From assembly GCA_032718475.1 (NCBI GenBank), contig JAUCBJ010001882.1, forward strand, positions 1-29,253: 29,253 nt of DNA. The letters are read 5' to 3'. Below, piece by piece: positions 17,860 through 28,748 of this stretch (positions within the stretch are counted from its first letter, which is position 1; each line of letters starts with the position of its first letter). The translations under genes were made by a program, and so were the position numbers. The notes below the pieces were generated by a model. That model had not been told where the DNA came from, did no database searches, and saw only the letters and a list, made by a program, of their open reading frames with translations. The DNA is from Nemertoderma westbladi (lineage: Eukaryota; Xenacoelomorpha; Nemertodermatida; Nemertodermatidae).

Positions 17860-17864
17860 CGGGG
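17860..17864. repeat. Target site duplication of the LTR retrotransposon, right
   Basis: CGGGG follows the terminal CA of the 3' LTR and matches 5836-5840. Confidence 0.88.
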
Positions 17865-17879
17865 GGTGGTTGATACAGG

Positions 17880-18565
17880 TGGTATTTTACCATAGAGCAA
17901 TCCAACCTCCTTAGCAGCCCTCTTCACTTTATTCATTAGGAGCTACGCATCTGTTAGAGTATTAGAGAGCAGGGCGATGTCATACGCAAAGTCGGTGTCT
18001 GTGACCAGATCTTCACCCTTTGTGGCAGTCCTCATTGCGTAATCTAGCACAATTACAAATAGTAATGGTGCTAATGTGTTACCTTGCAGTGCGCCAGTCA
18101 GGATTGAGAAAAACTCAGTTTCACCATCTAGTGAGAGTACCTGAGCTTCTGTGTCACAATATAACAATCCAATGCCAGCCACAATTACCTCTGGTATTCC
18201 ATAAGCTCTTAGAATTTCCAGCATTTTACCTCTATGGATTGAGTCGAATGCCTTCTTGAAATCCACGAAAGTTATGACTGCGGGGAGATTCTTCGACTTA
18301 ATTCCCTTAATCAGTCTCCGTAGCGCAAGTATCTGAGCTGTTGTTGATCTACTTGGTCGAAATCCGTTTTGGCTCTTACGTAGCAGTTTTTCTATGTGAG
18401 GCCTAATCCTATATAGAATCATTTAATTGTATATTTTGGAAGCTACAACAAGCAGACAGATTCCACGATAGTTTGTTGGTAAACCGAAGTCTCCTTTCTT
18501 GGAGAGAGGCTTTAGTTCACCTTCAGTCCAAATTGGTGGTGGCTTTTCCCCTTTCAGCATCCGGT
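17880..18565 (-). pseudogene. LINE B reverse transcriptase, catalytic residue lost
   Basis: Read on the minus strand it gives PPPIWTEGELKPLSKKGDFG, LPTNYRGICLL, then (from 18422) RIRPHIEKLLRKSQNGFRPS, TAQILALRRL, PAVITFVDFKKAFDSIHRGK, EILRAYGIPEVIV, GALQGNTLAPLLFVIVLDYAM and TDTDFAYDIALLSN. These are RT motifs in the expected order. The catalytic FADD has become FAYD (codon at 17984-17982), and about 17 residues present in the 1045-1431 copy (after GEDL) are deleted. One stop lies just upstream of the 18422 frame. Confidence 0.88.
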
Positions 18566-18595
18566 TGCAAACATGTTTGCAAACTGTTTAGCACT

Positions 18596-18608
18596 CCTGC
18601 TTTCCATA
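18596..18608. repeat. Target site duplication of LINE A insertion, left
   Basis: CCTGCTTTCCATA, repeated exactly at 18751-18763. Confidence 0.85.
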
Positions 18609-18750
18609 CTACTACTAGGATCGGCATGCTGCATTGCAGCTGCATTTTTAAGAATGCTGTGCCGGCTTGTCAACAAAATTGCACCGCCACAACTCCCTAT
18701 CACCCATGACATTTGCTAGATCATCCGCATCTTTAACGCCGTACTTAAGG
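18609..18750 (-). mobile_element. Short 5'-truncated LINE A insertion inside LINE B
   Basis: The 142-bp insert, read on the minus strand, carries KDADDLANVMGDRELW, the stop, the AAATGCAGCTGCAATGCAGC 3' UTR block and a TAG-repeat tail. It matches 260-415 of the window. Exact 13-bp direct repeats flank it, and it interrupts the LINE B codons after EVWKAG. This is a typical product of target-primed reverse transcription. Confidence 0.9.
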
Positions 18751-18763
18751 CCTGCTTTCCATA
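18751..18763. repeat. Target site duplication of LINE A insertion, right
   Basis: CCTGCTTTCCATA, matching 18596-18608. Confidence 0.85.
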
Positions 18764-19108
18764 CCTCCGCTGGAATTTCATCTAATCCACTAGTTTTATT
18801 ATTGGACATGCTTTTAATGCTTCTTTGGAGTTCGGCAGGAGTGAGTCCCCTGTCTCTATAGGTATATAGTGTCTTGTCATATATTTTACTTGTAGGGCAG
18901 ACCTCGATGTATGGTGGCTGTCTCTTCTGGAATACTGAGTCTTAATTTGTTGGCTCCCCCACTATTCTTAATCTTATTACCCCACATCAAAACGTTTTAC
19001 CTCCCTACTCCTTACTGGCTGAAAGCTAAAGATCGAAATCAAAAATAAATATTCCGCCTCACCCATTAAGAAGCAGTGAGGTCAAACTAATTTTATTTCA
19101 ATTTCATA

Positions 19109-19145
19109 CAAGGACAACTCTACCACTGCAGTAGAGTTGTCCTTG
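19109..19145. repeat. Perfect 15-bp inverted repeat with 7-base loop
   Basis: CAAGGACAACTCTAC (19109-19123), loop CACTGCA, then GTAGAGTTGTCCTTG (19131-19145). No mismatch in the stem. Confidence 0.85.
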
Positions 19146-21308
19146 ATTTCATCCAATCTCATTACGATTTGTAGAAAATTAGTGGGCAACCCATTGAATT
19201 AAGACGCTGCATTATTTGAGATTGCGTAAGTACCTAGTTAGAGACCAAGTGGAAATATAGGTATTTACCAATAATATTTTTGAATTTAGTTATTTACGAA
19301 CGTTGTTCAAAAATTGTACTAATTGAAATGAACCATAAAAAAATGTTCTAGGAAACGTTTTATTGTAAAATCCTTCAAAAAATTTAATAATAATATTTAA
19401 AAAACGTGTGCCTACTAAATTTAGTAGGTGGAATGCAGCCTACATGGTTGTATATTTAGTAGGACATGGTTCTACGTTCCATCAAGTTCTAAAATAAAAC
19501 ACAGTATTGAAGTTCTAACAAGTAAATGATTAAATAATACAGACAAATGCGGAATTTACAGCCGCTTCCCGCTACATATAGGCTGATGTTCTTATTGAGT
19601 TATTATTGCGTTAATTTGGGTTTGAATCCCCTTTGCAGATGGTTTTTCTCTGTAATACGGTCCGAGTTTCTATATCTATCGATTGCTTTCGTTCGCAATA
19701 GTTGCGTTTACCCCATTAGGGTTTTTGCCACAAAGAAATATGATTGTGCCAAATGGATAAATAATTGGCAGTATTTTTAATGGCCGCTATTCATTATTAC
19801 AGAGCAGTTTCTTATGCAGTGTTTAAAAATATTTAAGCTCTATGTTGAGGTGTTGTATTAGACTGGGGTGTTAATTGATTTTGTCAATTGATTCAATTGA
19901 TTTGCTTTAAATGTCTAATTATTTAGTGAGGGTCCAAACATCCTTTGCGCTGATATGTAACATTATTCGCTACAAATATTTTAAATATTAATAAATAATA
20001 GTTAAAGTTGTGTTCACCAATATTTATAGTAATTTATAACTGAAAATAATATAAAATAGACAGTCAATTAACAAAGAATCGTGAAAGAAAACAATACGAA
20101 TGGAATACCTCTTGCGATTCGATTTTATTTACAAAACTAATTTTTTTAATATCGTGTGAGTAGAATATAATAATATAAATACTAATAGGGGAACGTGTTA
20201 AGTAAAATGTTAGGCCTACTTTTCGTTTCATAGATATTGATTTCAAAATAAATCACATTGATTGCTGCTGACAGCTATTGGTGTTGCTACGTGGTTAGAT
20301 AGAATAGAAAATCATTGAGATTTGTTATTCACTGAGTGAGTAATTTAATAAACACAAAAAGTTTCTGATGAGCTGTACTCCAACTCAACTTCAATCGATA
20401 TTTATGTAGGTTACTGTAATTACTTGAGAGAATTTTAAATCGAAATCCTGAAACTTTAAGATTCCATCTGCGTGGATAAACTGGCGTGGGAATACAGAAG
20501 TTGTCGAAATATTGTAGGTTGAAAGGCAGAGTTTGAGGTCTAGGAAGATGAGTTAATGTCATCGGAACGCGCTCTACCCACCACACTCCATTATGAATGC
20601 AATTTTAAAAGGTTTAATTTGGTTCCGTTGAACAATAACCGCATAGGTTTTCGCCACACAAAGTGTTGCTTTTTGTGTGACATGATATTATTGTTGTAAT
20701 CCAAGCGAGAGTGTTGGAAACACGTCGCAGAATCGGCTAATGTAATTATTATACTGTAAAGTGCGGAGGGCTCCAGAAGTAGGCCGCTACATCCTCGTTT
20801 CTCAGTCCAATTAGGAATCTCAGATGAGGTTAGGTGGTTGGGTGAGTGGAACCTGTAACATCCAGGATTGCGGGCCTCCCGGGGATTCGTAGCCAACCCG
20901 AACCGCGAACATCCCTGCTCGGGATTTCTACCTCTTGGACCGAACAACCCTCGTTATAAACTCTTGGTTACACTTTCACAGGAATTAAGTGTCAGGCATT
21001 GTGGATTTAAACACATTCTTTGTTTTGCCTCGTCGGGCCTTTTGGTGGGTAAATAATTATCTCTCTTTGCTCGGCTTAAATTCTAGACAGGACAAAGAGT
21101 CCTGGTAATTAATTTCTTGATTTAATCTTGTCACTAACACAAAATGTTTAAAAGTATTTAACTTAATAACAATTTAATGTTCGCGAATTTCAATTTACCT
21201 CACCTAAGCGTGTTATTATTTTTACTGTATTATCACAAATAACTTATTAAGGAATGTCAGTAAATGGGAGGAAATGGGCGTTTCATTGAGATAATCAGAT
21301 AATTATAG

Positions 21309-21420
21309 TTTATTGTTTTGGTTAGAATAACGTGCCACTTTCACCTGCTCCTTTCCTTTAATTTATCATTTAACATTGAGACGATATGTTAATTAAACGA
21401 GATGGGATTTGCGTCACGTT
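21309..21420. repeat. Dispersed repeat copy 1
   Basis: TTTATTGTTTTGGTTAGAAT, ACGTGCCAC, CACCTGCTCCTTTCC, TTTAACATTGAG and GGGATTTGCGTCA match the copies at about 28535-28600 and 28858-28972. No coding content. Confidence 0.75.
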
Positions 21421-21659
21421 TCCAATACCCCAATTTATCGATTTGCATTATGCATCCTTTGCCCTCACCATTACTGACAAATTTCGTATTTAGTACCAGG
21501 TATTAAATAAGTATTGACTAACAATATCTTCCTATTGGCTATACAAATTATTTGTGATTACAAAACAAAGGTATAAACTATTTTATTGTAAAAAATAACT
21601 TTACGAGTTCTTGAAAACATTTATAAACGAAGGGCGAATAATCAGAAACTGCAGAGAGA

Positions 21660-22073
21660 ATGACGGAATTCTCAGAAAATAACGGATTGTGTCCGAAACC
21701 GGGTGGCGACGGCCAAGCCCCGTTGCTAAGCAACGGCGTGATCCCGTCGACGCCCGAGTACGACGACGACGAGGAGGTCACCACGACCCCGTACTGCCCC
21801 TACCCGGGCGCCCACAACTTCGACTACACCGACTACCGGCCTATTAGGTTGGAACGACGGAGACTCCAGAAGATAAAACGACTCAAAGTTCTCATCGCGG
21901 CTGTAGCTGCCCTCGCGGTGCTCTCCCTGTGCGTGGGGTTCGCGATCGGTTACTATGTGGGTCAGACGTGGGCGGACGAGACAACCGCCGCCGCCTCAAC
22001 CTGCTACTGTCCAACGCCATCCAGCGGTTCCGTCACGAACTCTGCACAATTTGGTGTCAATTTTTCAGCGTAA
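21660..22073 (+). CDS. Small single-pass membrane protein, unknown
   Basis: 137 codons from ATG 21660 to TAA 22073. The stretch 21690-22040 is sharply GC-rich with G/C third positions inside AT-rich DNA, which strongly suggests real coding sequence. The N-terminal about 85 residues are hydrophilic, with an acidic run (EYDDDEEV), short Cys-Pro patches (LCPKPG, YCPYPG) and Tyr/Asp repeats (NFDYTDYRP). A basic stretch (RLERRRLQKIKRLK) then precedes one membrane helix (VLIAAVAALAVLSLCVGFAIGYYVG, about residues 78-102). About 35 residues follow with Thr, Ser and two cysteines (CYCPTP). Positive charges before the helix favour type II orientation (N-terminus in the cytosol). AATAAA signals at 22110 and 22115 lie 40 bases after the stop, so it may be a complete single-exon gene or a final exon; it could also be a first exon spliced from within. 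Family not recognised. Confidence 0.65.
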   Translation: MTEFSENNGLCPKPGGDGQAPLLSNGVIPSTPEYDDDEEVTTTPYCPYPGAHNFDYTDYRPIRLERRRLQKIKRLKVLIAAVAALAVLSLCVGFAIGYYVGQTWADETTAAASTCYCPTPSSGSVTNSAQFGVNFSA

Positions 22074-22109
22074 TATAATTTAGTCCGCCAATTTTGTAAA
22101 AACCTCGAC

Positions 22110-22120
22110 AATAAAATAAA
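22110..22120 (+). terminator. Polyadenylation signal after the membrane-protein ORF
   Basis: Overlapping AATAAA hexamers (22110-22115 and 22115-22120) lie about 40 bases after the stop codon. Confidence 0.45.
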
Positions 22121-24998
22121 GTTTACCTGCAACTTCGTAAAGTGGCTCTCCAACCATCACAAAAATATGGAACTTAATTAACTTTGGCAATAATTATTTT
22201 GTACAGTATATTGTATATTATATATTTTTGAATTCTTAAAACGATTGCATATTTTGTGACCGGAATTGTCTCTATCGTTGTGAAGAACAAACTGACTCAA
22301 ATAGAAGATGTTTCATGGACGAAATTCATATAACGAATGTTATATATTGACTATAATATTAGAGTAACAATTGAAATCGACTTAATGTATCTCGAAAAAC
22401 CTTATCCTAACCCCTGAACTCAACATGATCCGTAAATGTTACGGAATACGCATTAAAACAATTTATGCGGCATTATATAGCATTGAGAGGTCGCGACCTA
22501 AGATATTAACGACATTCGCGGTCCCCACGGGCGACCGGCCCACAGATCTTGTTTATAGACACAAACAATAATAGGATTATTATAATGTAGGCCTATCTTA
22601 GCCATAATGTACATACCTCACTGTGATTATCTCTATCTAAAACTTTGCTTGCTCCCACCTCATAATATCTAAATTTTATTGTAATTCTATATCTGAATTT
22701 ATCCCCCCCCCCCCCCCGCCCCCACTTTTGGATACGTGGCTGGGCCCCTGATATCTCTAGTACAGTACGGTGGTTGAAAACATCCAATTGAAATTTAGTA
22801 CTTTTATTTGATTATAAATTTTTTCTTGAATTTTAAACCGGTTTGACACAACTGACCTTCAAAGCATGAGGAAGAGGGAAATTTAAATAATTTAATCCAC
22901 ATAGTGAAAGTATAACCGTGTAAACCGGTAGGTACCTGTATACCGGTAGGTACCTGTATACCGGTAGGTACCTGTATACCGGTAGGTACCTGTAAACCGG
23001 TAGGTACCTGTATACCGGTAGGTACCTGTATACCGGTAGGTACCTGTATACCGGTAGGTACCTGTATACGTTTACATGCGTAGCATTCTGTAACTCAATA
23101 GTTAGGCCTGTCTATATACAGTACATGTAAAACTTACAAGTAAACTTATGCTAAGCTAAAATATGTACAATATTGTAAACTTCTATGGGCCTACAGTGCT
23201 ACAGTACTGGCAACTTTTGTATTGGTGATCTTACTTAGGTTCACTTTTTACTGCAGAATATATTAGAATATATTCAAAAAGTTGTTGATATGTTATATGT
23301 TATTTTGTACAGAAAAATATGCAGTTGCGCAACTATTTGGCCAAACATTATAGTTTAAACAAAGCTAGGCAGGTATAATAAGTCAAAGAAGATGGAATTA
23401 GACGAAAATTATAGATCTGATCTCACAAAATTTTACAAACTATACTATACAGTGGTTTGGATATCACAGCATTGTTCCTAATTCATGCTGCACAAGACTG
23501 AATAGTTAGTCTTCAGTTCTTTAGATGCCATTATATTACATTGTACTGTAGAATTATTATATAATTTACAGTATATATGTTAAATTAACTGTAGGCCTAT
23601 TTCTATTAGTGTTTAAACGGGATCGCACTTTTCGGGATTTCCGGGTTAAACACGATGTATTCCGAGAGCTCCAAAAGTTGCTTTAAAAAATATTATTATA
23701 AATATGATTTATAAAAATAAATTACAATACCTCTTTTTATTGTATTTTTATACTCTATACTGTAGTGACATATTTATACTGTAATATAATTAAGATTGGA
23801 TTTATTTATCGGCATATTATTTCTACTGTACTTCAACTACCGTATATTAAAACTTCATATATTTAATAATTAATTCGCCATTCTTAGAATTGAGAGCAAT
23901 AATTCCGCTATAGCTTAACGTACAATAGCTTCTAAAAGTCGTCCTGTCATAGGTGCTGAATAAATCATTAGTAATTTATTCGAATTGTATAGTATGGGGC
24001 TATATTGATTGGCCTACTGTTTAAGAAAATATTGACTGAGTTTTTAAAACTTTATCAAGACAGATTCGGAAATAAATTAGAATGGCAGTATCTCTTTCTT
24101 ACAATCTACAACTTTCTTCAGACTGATTTTAGTAAAACAATAGAGAAACAATTTAGATGTAGACCTACTGTATAATTAATATTAATAATAATAATTTTAA
24201 AGTTTAAAGTTCATAAATTTAAACCACATAAATTGTCCATTTTCCAAAAATATTACTGTTCCGGGCACACAGGTTTGAACAATGTTTAACACATTGAACC
24301 TTTTACTATTTCATTGTGTGATGGCATCTATTGATGGGATCTTCTTTTGTGGCACTTCGAATTAATAATCGATAATTGATCAGCATTCAACAGTTTATAT
24401 TTCTTCACAAACTGTTACACTAACGATAACGAATGTCCCTAGGTTTACACCCGATATCGATTCTTCTTTGAGCAATGCGCGCAGTGTGGGTGACTGGCGC
24501 TGGGGAGGGGAGGGGCAATGTGTCAACACACACACAGGCAAGTGCAACATGATCATAAAATGCGTAAAAATATTAAGCAAAACAGTAATAGAGAGTCAAT
24601 AACACAGGTTACAGTTTACATTTTTTCGGTTTCGGCGTAGCGCTTACGCCCTCGGAAAACCGTTCCTTACGAAGCTGCTATAATCAAAGGAAGAAATTAA
24701 AATTAACCGACCTAAATCTGAAAAAAAAGAAACTATACCCTGTTATAAATACAAAATATTATTATTAAAAAGAATCCTTGCATGATTCAGAGGTTCAAAC
24801 AGTATAATAAATAACATACAATGCACAGTATTCTGCCTCCAAAGTTATTGTAGACAAAATAACATCATGGTCCTGACCTGATCGACTTTTCCGAATCATC
24901 ATTCATTAACCTATATAGATCAGGGTGGTGACCCCCCCCCCCCCCCCCCTATTATTCAGTACGCCATTGAAAAAATTCAATTAAACAAAAAAGATTTC
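22121..24998. other. Non-coding AT-rich region
   Basis: No credible gene. It contains a run of 15 C (22703-22717) next to a possible degraded transposon tip (CAGGGGCCCAGCCACG on the minus strand, about 22747-22732), the minisatellite 22924-23067, an imperfect GC-rich inverted repeat near 24628-24664 (GGCGTA / TACGCC with CGGTTT / AAACCG outside) and 18 C at 24932-24949. Confidence 0.55.
22924..23067. repeat. 18-bp minisatellite, 8 units
   Basis: The unit ACCGGTAGGTACCTGTAT repeats eight times with almost no variation (one or two units have TAA for TAT). Each unit contains two palindromes, ACCGGT and GGTACC. Confidence 0.95.
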
Positions 24999-25584
24999 GT
25001 GGAATTTCAATCCTGCAAGTGTCCTCGGGCCGTGTGGGAAGATTCTCGTTTCTCTCCACCGAATTGGAGAGCTAAAGGAGACGAACGGACGACGGCGCCA
25101 TGTGGAATCATAAGAGACAAAGGAAAGTATCGGGTTGAGAAAACTAATAAACATTACGGCGTTGTGCGCTCAATGCTTGGGATACCAACCGTAAATATTA
25201 TTGTAGGGGATCGGGCTTTGATAGGAAGTGAAAACAATACAAAACAATATTGTAATAAAAAAGAGTTTGTAATGTAATGTCGACATCCTGATTGTGTAAA
25301 CAATAATGCTGTTTATGAGACTGGTCGCTTATGGTTCTTCTGCTGCACGAAGGCTTATTGTTCAACAGCTTTCCTGATGGAAAGAAACAATTTTGGATAT
25401 TTTATAAAATTAGCTACTCATTGGACTATCTTCTACCTACACGGTGGTGATTTCCGTCCAATTGTTAATTTCTTAGTATTTTTTATCTATTCATGTGGAG
25501 TAGGCCTACTAATGGTTATTTACTAATTAGTAGGTCGCCTGGATCCATATACAATAACAAGAACCTTACTACTGCTGCTACCGG

Positions 25585-26015
25585 TATGCTGCATTATATA
25601 TATTACATATATATTAAGAATGCTGTGCCGGCTTGTCACAAAATTGCGCTGCCACAACTCCCTATCACCCATGACATTTGCAAGATCATCCGCATCTTCA
25701 AGGCCAGTGTCCTTTAAGATGCGTCTCAAGAGAGTCATGGGCTGTCCACCATGCTTATTCACTCCATGAGGCCGCCAAAGCACAATATTATGCGCTGGCT
25801 GGTCTTCACGGCGAAAGCAATGTCCTGCAAAGCAGCAGCGGCTCCGTTCAAGTGTCAAGGGGAGACTAATGGAACACCTCCAACAAGGTTGTATTGTGTC
25901 TGATTGGTGATGTGTTCATTGTAAGCCTACTTGACACTATGAACCCGGCGCAGCATTCTTATTGTATAAGTGTCATCAATAGATTTGGTATCCTCTGCAG
26001 TTAGACCCCAACTTA
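25585..26015 (-). mobile_element. LINE family A 3' end, minus strand
   Basis: Read on the minus strand: DTKSIDDTYT, RMLRRVHSVK, NEHITNQTQYN, then RCCFAGHCFRREDQPAHNIV, HGVNKHGGQPMTLLRRILKD, GLEDADDLANVMGDRELW. The tail region contains an AT-repeat expansion (25592-25617) in place of the usual 3' UTR block and then AGCAGCAGTAGTA. Small frameshifts and a stop show it is not functional. The 5' end is truncated near 26015. Confidence 0.85.
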
Positions 26016-27580
26016 CAGTAGGCGTACATTTTGGTATTTCGCGTTTAATTAATTTTCATGTTATGTGTTAGGAAAGGTCTATTGTGATTTACCAATTCGT
26101 GAAATGACCAGTCCCTCCAATCAGAAGCCTGATCTAAGGCAAAGAGTGACTGCCATTAGTATCTCGCACCGCCTGTAGATCATCATTACCATTACTCCAG
26201 GAAATGGAAGTGCCGCAATTTAAAGGCATTAACGGCAAGCTTTATTGCTAATGTACATTGGGGGTCACGTGACACCTACGACCATATATTGTGCCTGTGA
26301 CCTAAGTAGTATGTGACCAAATATATAACAATAAATCGCAGTTTTATGGAACCGCCGATCATAGAGTTGTCAACTTTGTAACAATGCACTCAAACTTAAT
26401 GAATAAAAAAATCTTTCCTGAAATCGCCAAAGCTTCCGGCATATTGTGTACTGCGCAATGAAACTCGTGAGTGAACGCAAATCCTCAGCGTTCAATATAT
26501 CCGTCCAATTACTGCCTTTGGATATTTCCCTTTTTAACTGAAATATGAAACACTGCGGGCAAATGACACCGGGATAGGTATACAGAATCCATCGCCTTAT
26601 CCACCCGATAGTCGAGATTCCACAACAATCTCACCACGGACGGGTTAGTAAGGTTATACAATCGCGTGAGTGAAATGTAAATTATACGAAATTTGTATAA
26701 TTTCATTATGCGAGTATCGTCACCGTTCTGTTTCCTAATCCAAATACATGTAATTCACAAAAGATCGTAGAATACATAAATCCAGCGAGAGGATTATTGA
26801 AATCATTGAACGCCAAGATCTTCGCTGTTTATCAACGAAACTCAAATACAGTAGAGTTACATATTTGGGACCCTAGCAATGAAAGCTTTTAATGATACTG
26901 TATAAATAACGACTAATGTGAAGAATGGCGGCGTTACGATAAGCCGTGTAATTTCACGAAAGTACGGTGCTTTGAAAACGTTTATAAAATAATTTATAGA
27001 GGAGAAATCGAAAGTTTTGGCTCATCAACTATCAAATTGTGACCATTAACGGTGTGTTAGTTGAACTATTAGGCCTCATTGTGTTTCAAATTTCATGCAA
27101 AATGATAAAAATTTGTAAAAAAAAATATGGAGAGGTTGTGGGTGGTTCCGTGTCATCAGAAAATGAAACAATATTACGGGTTAACAGCGCAGTTGATATC
27201 TGATACATAAAAGTATAGCTGTGTTAAACCCTATCGAGTGAAGAAAAATTTCAATTGTTGAAATAAAACTTTGACATGGATTATTGGTACTTTCTGCGGA
27301 AACCCCCATTGAGCGAGCGTTATGACCACCCATTAAGGGCACTCTTTGTACGAGGCCTGTGGGTGTAAGTTCCGTCGCTACCACGCAATGGAGTTCATTA
27401 CCTCTCCTAATTACCCAACAAATTGATAGTAAATTCTATTACATCCAAGTCCGATGCTTTTAGTAGGGGTTCTATCTACCCGAGTGGGCAATGTACATAG
27501 CCGCGAGGAGCTGGGGCGAGGAATAAGGCCAATTCCAACAATTACGAGTCGCCTTGATCCCGGAAGTGGCTTCTCTCGTT
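26016..27580. other. Non-coding region
   Basis: No credible gene. A palindromic E-box GTCACGTGAC lies at 26274-26283, upstream of AT-rich TATATAACAATAAA (about 26321). Confidence 0.5.
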
Positions 27581-27767
27581 GCAGTGGCGGGGCGGACACT
27601 CAATTACTGCCCGTGTTCCCACAGTGAGAGGGGCAGATGGTACAGAATATGAGGGGAAATTCGTTGGCAATAATATCTGGCTTGGCAATGAGACATCGCG
27701 CTCCTGTACAATGGTAGTACGGCGTACGGACCGCGGTAAATGTACCGACATTATCGGAAAAGTTTGA
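27581..27767 (+). CDS. Possible coding exon, weak
   Basis: A GC- and CpG-richer segment is open in one frame to TGA 27767 and reads VRGADGTEYEGKFVGNNIWL, then GNETSRSC, VVRRTDRGKCTDIIGKV. Two good acceptor-like sites precede it: TTCTCTCGTTGCAG (ends 27580) and CCGTGTTCCCACAG (ends 27622). It could be the terminal exon of a gene to the left, but I recognise no domain, and no partner exon is visible. Confidence 0.2.
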
Positions 27768-28459
27768 CGAGCTGCTATCTCATGATCTGCTGTGCGCGAA
27801 TGCACAGCTACTGGTGAGTAAAACAGGGTACGCGCTAATTGGATTCTGCGCTAATCTATCGGCATTTTTCGATGGTTCAAATGTAAGATCTTTATCACTG
27901 AGTAGCATGGATGAAAGGGGGTGCTATACTCTATCTGCGTTGTAGTTCCTGTATATCTGTATATCTCCTGGCGTATGTTCTCAGTCTGCCTTCCTGCCAC
28001 TATGCTGTATAAAGATTCCACATAACATTCCTGGCATTGGCGGAGGTCACATAAATATGTTTGCTTTGTCAGGTTTCCATTAGAGCATATTGATATAGTA
28101 CGTTGGGAGTGGAGGAGTACAGGTGAAAGGTAAACCAACCTTTACGCTATACTTTTAATGTATAATCATCACCACGACTCAATGTTGAATTCGTAATAAA
28201 GAAATTTTCGAAACCTACTGTATCAGCTAGCATAGAAAAGTAGTCTAAGCTTAGCCCAAACTTCGTATTAACTGATTAGTTACAGAATCTAACACATTGT
28301 AAAACACCACCGCAAACAACCTATCACAATGCTTTACACCAAAGGATACCGGTAACTTCTTGTAAGTAACATCGGTATTACTGTGGAAAACGAATCCACA
28401 ACTCACGAAAGCATATCCACAAATCGTTACTTTGGGCAACGGCCTGTAAATATATGCAT

Positions 28460-28652
28460 TTAGGGGTGACTTTTGACGCAAATAACAGCTGATTACTCTC
28501 AAAAATAAAACTGTAACCTGTTCTATTGACTTTAGTATATTGTTTTGGTTAGAATAACGTGTCTCTGTAACCTGCTCCTTTCCCTTAATTGATATTTTAA
28601 AATTGCGACTAAATAATAATTCGGGCTTAAAGAAGCCCCCCCCCCCCCTCCC
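28460..28652. repeat. Dispersed repeat copy 2 with poly-C end
   Basis: It shares GACGCAAATAACA, TCAAAAATAAAA, TTGTTTTGGTTAGAATAACG and ACCTGCTCCTTTCCC with copy 3 (28721-28994). It ends in a C run (28637-28647) followed by CTCCCC repeats. Confidence 0.7.
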
Positions 28653-28717
28653 CTCCCCTACCCCACTCTCAATATGACACAAGGAGGCACAACGTAATAC
28701 ACACAAACCCCAGATAG

Positions 28718-28720
<3 letters not shown>

Positions 28721-28748
<28 letters not shown>

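Larger units (their letters stand above)
17865..18935 (-). mobile_element. LINE family B copy, 5' portion, split by the LTR element and a LINE A insertion
   Basis: From high to low coordinates it reads: linker (RGLTPAELQRSIKSMSNNK, then SGLDEIPAEVWKAG), a LINE A insertion (18609-18750), and reverse transcriptase down to about 17880, then the junction with the 3' tail that continues at 5840-5596. The 5' limit near 18935 is set by loss of similarity to the copy at 1045-2490. Confidence 0.8.
18936..21659. other. Non-coding AT-rich region
   Basis: No convincing gene. Notable items are a strong hairpin (19109-19145), an 18-bp palindrome CCTACTAAATTTAGTAGG (19411-19428), and a GC-richer patch at about 20780-20950 whose open frames on both strands I cannot tie to a protein. 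A member of the dispersed repeat of 28460-28994 lies at about 21309-21420. Confidence 0.6.

Noticed and set aside
20591-20947. 118-codon minus-strand frame in a GC-richer patch, with an opposite frame at 20868-21056
   Set aside because: Both strands are open in the same patch, no domain is recognisable, and the sequence may be an old repeat.
22593-22787. Minus-strand frame with a glycine run
   Set aside because: The run comes from a C15 tract. The adjacent CAGGGGCCCAG might be a degraded hAT tip, but no matching second end or duplication was found.
24624-24664. Imperfect GC-rich inverted repeat near CGGTTTCGGCGTAGCGC
   Set aside because: Only about 12 paired bases with unequal spacing; too weak to call a structured RNA or transposon end.
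24999-25277. 92-codon plus-strand frame
   Set aside because: It is moderately GC-rich at the start, but I see no domain, no splice signals in register and no codon bias as strong as at 21660-22073.
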